In this document: in pieces, positions 6,967 through 10,569 of the stretch
How the letters are laid out: every line of letters begins with the position of its first letter
Position numbering within the stretch: position 1 is the first letter of the stretch
Assembly: GCA_947594085.1 (NCBI GenBank)
Contig: CANQEB010000071.1
Span: forward strand, 1 to 10,569
Direction of reading: 5' to 3'
DNA length: 10,569 nt
DNA from: an uncultured Lachnospiraceae bacterium
GTDB taxonomy: Bacteria > Bacillota > Clostridia > Lachnospirales > Lachnospiraceae
Notes under the pieces: model-generated
What the model saw: the letters and a program-made list of their open reading frames with translations, nothing else
Databases searched by the model: none
What the model was told of the DNA's origin: nothing
Made by a program: the position numbers and the translations under genes

Positions 6967-6995
6967 TTGCATAATTTCTGTGACTACATTATAAT
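6967..6995 (+). promoter_or_regulatory. Probable sigma-A promoter for yhaM
   Basis: A perfect TATAAT at 6990-6995 has TTGCAT at 6967-6972, 17 bases upstream, as a weak -35 box (three of six bases match consensus) in an AT-rich stretch. Transcription would start near 7002, giving a leader of about 86 bases before ATG 7088. The second 31-bp repeat ends 25 bases upstream of the -35 box. Confidence 0.55.
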
Positions 6996-7005
6996 CTACC
7001 TGAGG

Positions 7006-7063
7006 AAAACCGGATGCCGCATGATACGAGAGTGGATTGGAGTGCGATCAGTCCGGCTTTTTG
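7006..7063 (+). promoter_or_regulatory. Leader stem-loop followed by a short T run
   Basis: AAAACCGGA (7006-7014) can pair with TCCGGCTTTT (7052-7061) across one bulged C. An inner CGCAT/GTGCG pairing may extend the stem. A T5 run (7058-7062) and a further GATTTT follow. This could be a weak attenuator in the yhaM leader, but the long loop makes the call tentative. Confidence 0.3.
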
Positions 7064-7087
7064 ATTTTAGATCAATGGGGGATAGCG

Positions 7088-8035
7088 ATGAAATTTATTG
7101 AGACGTTTCACGAGGGAGACAAGATCAATGACATTTACCTCTGCAAGTATAAGCAGTCTGCGACTGCGAAGAACGGTAAGATCTATGAGAATGTGATTTT
7201 CCAGGATAAGACGGGGACGATCGACGCGAAAATCTGGGATCCGAATTCATCGGGGATCGAGGAGTTTGGAGTGATGGATTACGTATTCATATCGGGCGAT
7301 GTGACGAATTTTCAGGGCAACCTTCAGCTCAGCGTCAAGCGCGCGCGCAAGGCGCAAGAGAGCGAGTACGTGGCGGCCGATTATCTCCCGGTGAGCGAGA
7401 AAGACATCGACGCGATGTACGACGAACTGATGGGGATCATGAAGCAGGTGGAGAATCCGTACCTGCAGAAACTGATTCGGATGTACTATGTCGACAACCC
7501 GTCGTTCATCGAAGCGTTCAAGAAGCACTCGGCGGCGAAGACCGTGCACCACAGTTTTGTCGGCGGATTGCTGGAGCACACGCTTGGGGTCGTGAAGTTG
7601 TGTGTGTTTTATATACAGCAGTATCCGTACCTGAACAAGGATCTGCTGCTGACGGCGGCGCTGTTCCACGACATCGGAAAACTCAAGGAGATCTCGAATT
7701 TCCCGGAGAACGATTATACGGATGACGGGCAACTTCTCGGACACATCGTGATGGGAAGCGAGCTGGTCGGTTTCGGCTGCCGCCACATCAAGGATTTTCC
7801 GAAGAAGCTGATGAGCGAGTTGCAGCACTGCATTCTGGCGCACCACGGAGAGCTCGAGTTCGGCTCCCCGAAGAAACCGGCACTCGCGGAAGCGCTGGCG
7901 CTAAACTACGCGGACAACACAGACGCGAAGCTGGAGACGATGCGCGAGGTGCTCAAAGGTGCCGGGGACAATCCGGACTGGCTTGGGTTCAACCGGCTGT
8001 TCGAGTCGAATCTGAGGAAGAGTTCGGAGTTCTGA
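7088..8035 (+). CDS. yhaM: 3'-5' exoribonuclease YhaM (OB-fold plus HD domain)
   Basis: YhaM is a cytoplasmic 3'-to-5' exoribonuclease of Firmicutes that trims short single-stranded tails of RNA and can act on DNA. This protein has 315 residues, almost exactly the length of the Bacillus protein. The N-terminal OB-fold nucleic-acid binding part spans about residues 12-90 (NVIFQDKTGTIDAKIWD...VFISGDVTNFQGNLQLSV). The HD phosphohydrolase domain follows with metal ligands visible: H164 in LLEHTLG, H194-D195 in FHDIGK, H219 in GHIVMG, H252-H253 in AHHGELEFGSP and D276 in YADNTDAK. ATG 7088 follows GGGGGA by five bases. A TTG at 7037 in the same frame was refused because it overlaps the leader stem-loop and adds residues foreign to the family. 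It appears to have its own promoter, separate from the transport cluster. Nothing looks damaged. Confidence 0.95.
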   Translation: MKFIETFHEGDKINDIYLCKYKQSATAKNGKIYENVIFQDKTGTIDAKIWDPNSSGIEEFGVMDYVFISGDVTNFQGNLQLSVKRARKAQESEYVAADYLPVSEKDIDAMYDELMGIMKQVENPYLQKLIRMYYVDNPSFIEAFKKHSAAKTVHHSFVGGLLEHTLGVVKLCVFYIQQYPYLNKDLLLTAALFHDIGKLKEISNFPENDYTDDGQLLGHIVMGSELVGFGCRHIKDFPKKLMSELQHCILAHHGELEFGSPKKPALAEALALNYADNTDAKLETMREVLKGAGDNPDWLGFNRLFESNLRKSSEF

Positions 8036-8170
8036 GCGAGCGGAAAGCAGTATTTTGTGATGTGCTTGGGTGAAATAAAAAGCTTGGACAGGGTATGATG
8101 GATCGGAAAAAGTACTGATAGAATGTTTGAGAAAAATGTGCAGAAATGTTGACGAAATGATCAGGAAGAA

Positions 8171-8185
8171 CAGGAGAGCGGTTTG
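8171..8185 (+). promoter_or_regulatory. Ribosome binding site and TTG start of the rRNA methyltransferase
   Basis: AGGAG at 8172-8176 sits six bases before TTG 8183. No in-frame ATG lies between it and the conserved N-terminal domain, so the gene starts with TTG. The 147 bases between yhaM and this gene hold no terminator that I can see; TATGAT (8094) and TAGAAT (8119) are possible -10 boxes but lack a matching -35 at proper spacing. Confidence 0.7.
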
Positions 8186-9733
8186 AAAAAAGACGACATC
8201 ATAAATTTGAGAATCGAGGATCTCAGCAGCGAAGGGCTGGGCGTCGGCAAGTGCGACGGGTTCACGTTCTTTGTGAAAGACACGGTGATCGGCGACGTGG
8301 CCGAAGCCAAAGTCATGAAGATGAAAAAGACATACGGATACGCGAGGCTGATGCGTCTGATAGAGGAAAGCCCGGATCGCGTCGAACCGCCCTGCCCGGT
8401 GACGAGGCAGTGCGGCGGCTGTCAGATCCAGGCGATGCGCTATCAGGCGCAGCTTGCGTTTAAAGAGAATAAGGTGCGCAACAACCTGCGGCGCATTGGC
8501 GGGATCGAGAATCCGCCGATGGAGCCGATCATCGGGATGGATGCGTTCAATGTCGAAGATGCGGTTGCCGGAAAGAAACTGGCTGTGGAAATGGAAGCGA
8601 TTAGGAGTGCGAAGGCGGCTGGCGGTGAGGTACCGCCGCTGCGCTATCGCAACAAGGCGCAGTTTCCGATCGGGCGAAGCCGCGACGGACGGCTGATCGC
8701 CGGATTCTACGCGGGGCGGACGCACACGATCATCGAGTGCCTGGACTGCCTGTTGGGATCGAAGGTGAACGCGTGGATTCTGGATGCGGTACTCAAGCAT
8801 ATGGAGCGGTATGGCATTGAGCCATACGATGAGAACACCGGGAGCGGACTGGTGCGGCACGTCATGATTCGCGTTGGTTTTCGGACCGGACAGATTATGG
8901 TTTGTATTGTCGTCAACGGGCGAAGCCTGCCGCACAGCGAAGAGCTCTGCGCGGCGCTCGCCGCGATCCCCGGCATGACGAGCATCACGTTGAACAGCAA
9001 CCTTGAGAAGACGAACGTGATCATGGGAAAAGACCTGAAAGTACTGTGGGGCACGGAGTACATCGAGGATTTGATCGGGGATGTGCGCTTCCACATCTCG
9101 CCGCTGTCATTCTATCAGGTCAATCCGTTGCAGACGCAGAAGCTGTACGAAAAGGTGTTGGAATACGCAGGCCTGACCGGGCAGGAGACCGTCTGGGATC
9201 TGTACTGCGGCATCGGGACAATTTCTCTCTTTCTGGCACAGAAGGCGCGAAGAGTCTACGGCGTAGAGCTTGTGCCGGAAGCAATCCGCGACGCGAAACA
9301 GAACGCGGAACTCAACGGTATCACGAATGCGGAATTTTACGTCGGCAGGGCGGAGGATGTGCTGCCAAAGAAGTATGCCGAAGAGGCACAGAAGCACATA
9401 GTAGTAGATACGCAGAAATGCGCAAGGGAGACACAGAAAGAAGCGAGAGAAGAACAAAAACGTGTGGAGGAAGGCATCCGCGCGGACGTCATTGTCGTCG
9501 ATCCGCCGCGTAAAGGTTGCGAGGAGAGCGTGTTAGAGACGATGGTGCAGATGCAGCCGCAGCGCATCGTGTATGTGAGCTGCGATTCCGCGACGCTCGC
9601 GCGCGATCTGAAATATCTGGGGAAGCGAGGGTATGAGGTTAAGAACGTCTGCCCGGTGGACATGTTTGGGAATAGTGTGCATTGTGAATGTGTCGTTTTA
9701 ATGTCGCGAGTTGGGACGATGAAGCGAGATTAA
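8183..9733 (+). CDS. rlmD: 23S rRNA (uracil-C5)-methyltransferase, RlmD/RumA family
   Basis: This enzyme uses S-adenosylmethionine to methylate carbon 5 of a uracil in 23S rRNA (U1939 in the RumA/RlmD numbering; some Gram-positive members, RlmCD, modify two sites). An N-terminal TRAM domain covers about residues 5-60. A 4Fe-4S cluster is indicated by C71-x5-C77-x2-C80 (CPVTRQCGGC), with the fourth ligand C186 or C189. The methyltransferase fold shows YQVNP (311-315), WDLYCGIGTISLF (338-350), VDPPRKG (439-445), the nucleophile C467 in YVSCDSATLARD, and the C-terminal HCECVVLMSR with the likely base E502. At 516 residues it is longer than the usual 430-460. The excess sits in two loops: about 119-151, before the conserved LRYRNKAQFPIG, and about 402-430, where three heptads (TQKCARE, TQKEARE, EQKRVEE) separate the SAM-binding part from VDPPRKG. 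All catalytic residues are kept, so it should be active. Whether it targets one or two uracils cannot be told. Confidence 0.93.
   Translation: MKKDDIINLRIEDLSSEGLGVGKCDGFTFFVKDTVIGDVAEAKVMKMKKTYGYARLMRLIEESPDRVEPPCPVTRQCGGCQIQAMRYQAQLAFKENKVRNNLRRIGGIENPPMEPIIGMDAFNVEDAVAGKKLAVEMEAIRSAKAAGGEVPPLRYRNKAQFPIGRSRDGRLIAGFYAGRTHTIIECLDCLLGSKVNAWILDAVLKHMERYGIEPYDENTGSGLVRHVMIRVGFRTGQIMVCIVVNGRSLPHSEELCAALAAIPGMTSITLNSNLEKTNVIMGKDLKVLWGTEYIEDLIGDVRFHISPLSFYQVNPLQTQKLYEKVLEYAGLTGQETVWDLYCGIGTISLFLAQKARRVYGVELVPEAIRDAKQNAELNGITNAEFYVGRAEDVLPKKYAEEAQKHIVVDTQKCARETQKEAREEQKRVEEGIRADVIVVDPPRKGCEESVLETMVQMQPQRIVYVSCDSATLARDLKYLGKRGYEVKNVCPVDMFGNSVHCECVVLMSRVGTMKRD
9410..9472 (+). repeat. Three-copy heptad (21-bp) repeat within rlmD
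   Basis: Units at 9410-9430, 9431-9451 and 9452-9472 encode TQKCARE, TQKEARE and EQKRVEE. The purine-rich, A-heavy codons differ from the rest of the gene. The unit lies in a surface-loop position between two methyltransferase motifs and looks like a short inserted helix. Confidence 0.7.
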
Positions 9734-9766
9734 ATTACAGGACACCATCTAGCGTCGCTTCCCGAA

Positions 9767-10469
9767 TCAAGCCCGAAGGGCGCAGATGAATTGGAATAAT
9801 AAGACGCGTGATTCGAAAGAAAACGAATACAGGCGTTCATTATGGGCACAGACATTGCGAAAAAGGGTGAGTATCTTTAGATATTGCTCTAAACTCTTTT
9901 CATTTACATTTGGAAATTCCTTGCTGATACTGCTCTGTATTTGAAATGGAAGCAGCGCATAAAATTTGGAGATCTGCCCGTAAGTAAGTGTGTTCACTAA
10001 CACCCAAAGGGGTACATTGTGATAAACAGTTCGCTGGTGAAGAACGTATTTGTGTTCTTTATTTTTGTTGGCATGATAATCCAGAAGTTGAATCAGCCGG
10101 GCAATATCCGCTGCATTCTTTTTTGTATTGTTATAATTATTTGGATTCAGATAAGCACTCTGATTCTCTCCGTGTTTGCTGCAGAAGGCGTATGATGCAA
10201 GTTGCCGGATCTTGCACTCAATCTGGCAAAACAAGTTCGCGGAGGGAAAGGTCAAACTGGTACAGGGCGAGGACGTCTTCAAAAGAGGTATCATTCTGAT
10301 AGACACGTGTCATGGGATCGATGAACGGAGTTTTATAACCGCCGATCAGGGAGAAATAGCCGATGTCTTTTAGAACTGTTTTGGCGAATGCAGGATCAGC
10401 AATTTTCATCTGCTTATCGTCAGTCAGTTTTCTGATCTGGTCGTCGTATGTAAGAAATGGTTTTGACAT
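9767..10469 (-). pseudogene. Abi-family (AbiF/AbiD-like, Abi_2, HEPN) abortive-infection gene, frameshifted
   Basis: Two overlapping minus-strand frames together make one Abi_2-family protein. The N-terminal part starts at ATG 10469 and reads 83 residues (KPFLTYDDQI... IGYFSLIGGYKTPF ... LYQFDLSLREL) to a stop at 10218. The C-terminal part continues in the +1 frame from about 10235 (CQIECKIRQLASYAF ... AYLNPNNY) to the stop at 9767. Family members act as phage-triggered growth arrest proteins and carry the HEPN RNase motif R-x4-H. Here it is RNVCAH at 9842-9859, in the downstream frame, followed by NERLY. From remembered family spacing, around four residues seem to be missing at the junction, suggesting a deletion of about 11 bases rather than a single-base error. 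The region is AT-rich (45 of 120 bases G or C in 9841-9960, against 33 of 60 in 9121-9180), which fits horizontal acquisition. The gene converges on rlmD, with 33 bases between their stops. A sequencing indel is the alternative. Confidence 0.75.
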
Positions 10470-10493
10470 AGCGGTTTCTTCTTTCTCAAAAGT

Positions 10494-10518
10494 AAAAAGG
10501 AGGGCCCTCAGGTCCTCC
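10494..10518 (-). terminator. Intrinsic terminator just upstream of the Abi gene
   Basis: Read on the minus strand, GGAGGACC (10518-10511) pairs with GGCCCTCC (10506-10499) at seven of eight positions around a TGAG loop, followed at once by TTTTT (10498-10494). It ends 25 bases before the Abi start codon, so it ends a transcript that runs toward the Abi gene from beyond the window edge. No protein frame is seen in the 51 bases left upstream. A very weak promoter-like pair (TTTATT and GATACT, 17 bases apart, about 10566-10538 on the minus strand) is present but unconvincing. Confidence 0.65.
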
Positions 10519-10569
10519 CCCGGTCTCAGTCCTCGCGAGTATCTGAAACCTGATCACTGGAATAAAGTC

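Noticed and set aside
7037..7087. TTG 7037 as the yhaM start
   Set aside because: It would add 17 residues unlike the family and overlaps the leader stem-loop; ATG 7088 has its own ribosome site and gives normal length.
7901..9094. 397-residue minus-strand open frame
   Set aside because: It lies opposite yhaM and rlmD, has no recognisable domain and shows the His/Arg-rich composition typical of a GC-biased shadow frame.
10218..10240. Programmed frameshift joining the two Abi halves
   Set aside because: There is no clear slippery heptamer or stimulating structure at the junction, and the family spacing suggests missing residues, so a deletion is simpler.
10176..10373. Plus-strand 65-residue frame across the Abi junction
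   Set aside because: It is a shadow of the minus-strand Abi sequence with no ribosome site or domain.

Overview
The window reads like the chromosome of a Gram-positive anaerobe of the Clostridia, most likely Lachnospiraceae or a close relative. The reasons are moderately GC-rich coding DNA, strong AGGAGG-type ribosome binding sites, a YhaM-type exoribonuclease, a long TrmA/RumA-type rRNA methyltransferase, and MacA-like adaptor genes in a genome without obvious outer-membrane genes. This is inference from protein style; no search was possible.

Layout. Positions 1-6798 hold a same-strand transport cluster. It starts with the C-terminal part of an extracellular solute-binding protein (49-1122, 5' end broken or cut off), then a 26-bp-arm hairpin (1129-1202), two carbohydrate-type ABC permeases with EAA loops (1273-2139 and 2143-2994), and a gene-free stretch of 9-bp periodic repeats (about 3019-3226). 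A large HlyD/MacA-like adaptor follows (3286-5523) with a repeat-filled insert, and then a protein I do not recognise by name (5554-6798) whose topology and one short motif point to a MacB/FtsX-type permease. No ATPase is visible, so one must lie outside the window or elsewhere. Positions 6799-7087 hold a duplicated 31-bp repeat around two palindromes, a probable sigma-A promoter and a leader stem-loop. Next come two housekeeping RNA genes: yhaM (7088-8035) and an rlmD/rumA-type 23S rRNA methyltransferase (8183-9733, TTG start). On the minus strand, 10469-9767, is an AT-rich Abi-family (HEPN) gene split by a frameshift. Just upstream of it is a terminator hairpin that could be the 3' end of a small RNA cut by the window edge.

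How it fits together. The first six kilobases look like one transcription unit that joins an importer-like module (binding protein plus two permeases) to an export-like module (adaptor plus MacB-like permease). The next two genes act on RNA: 3'-5' decay and rRNA base methylation. The Abi remnant looks like a decayed, horizontally acquired defence gene.

A theme across the window is low-complexity expansion at loops and gaps: the 9-bp repeat after the second permease, ten NTNTG-type pentapeptides in the adaptor, a Glu/Gln/His/Gly-rich linker in the next protein, and a three-copy heptad in the rRNA methyltransferase. The recognisable domains around these inserts remain intact.
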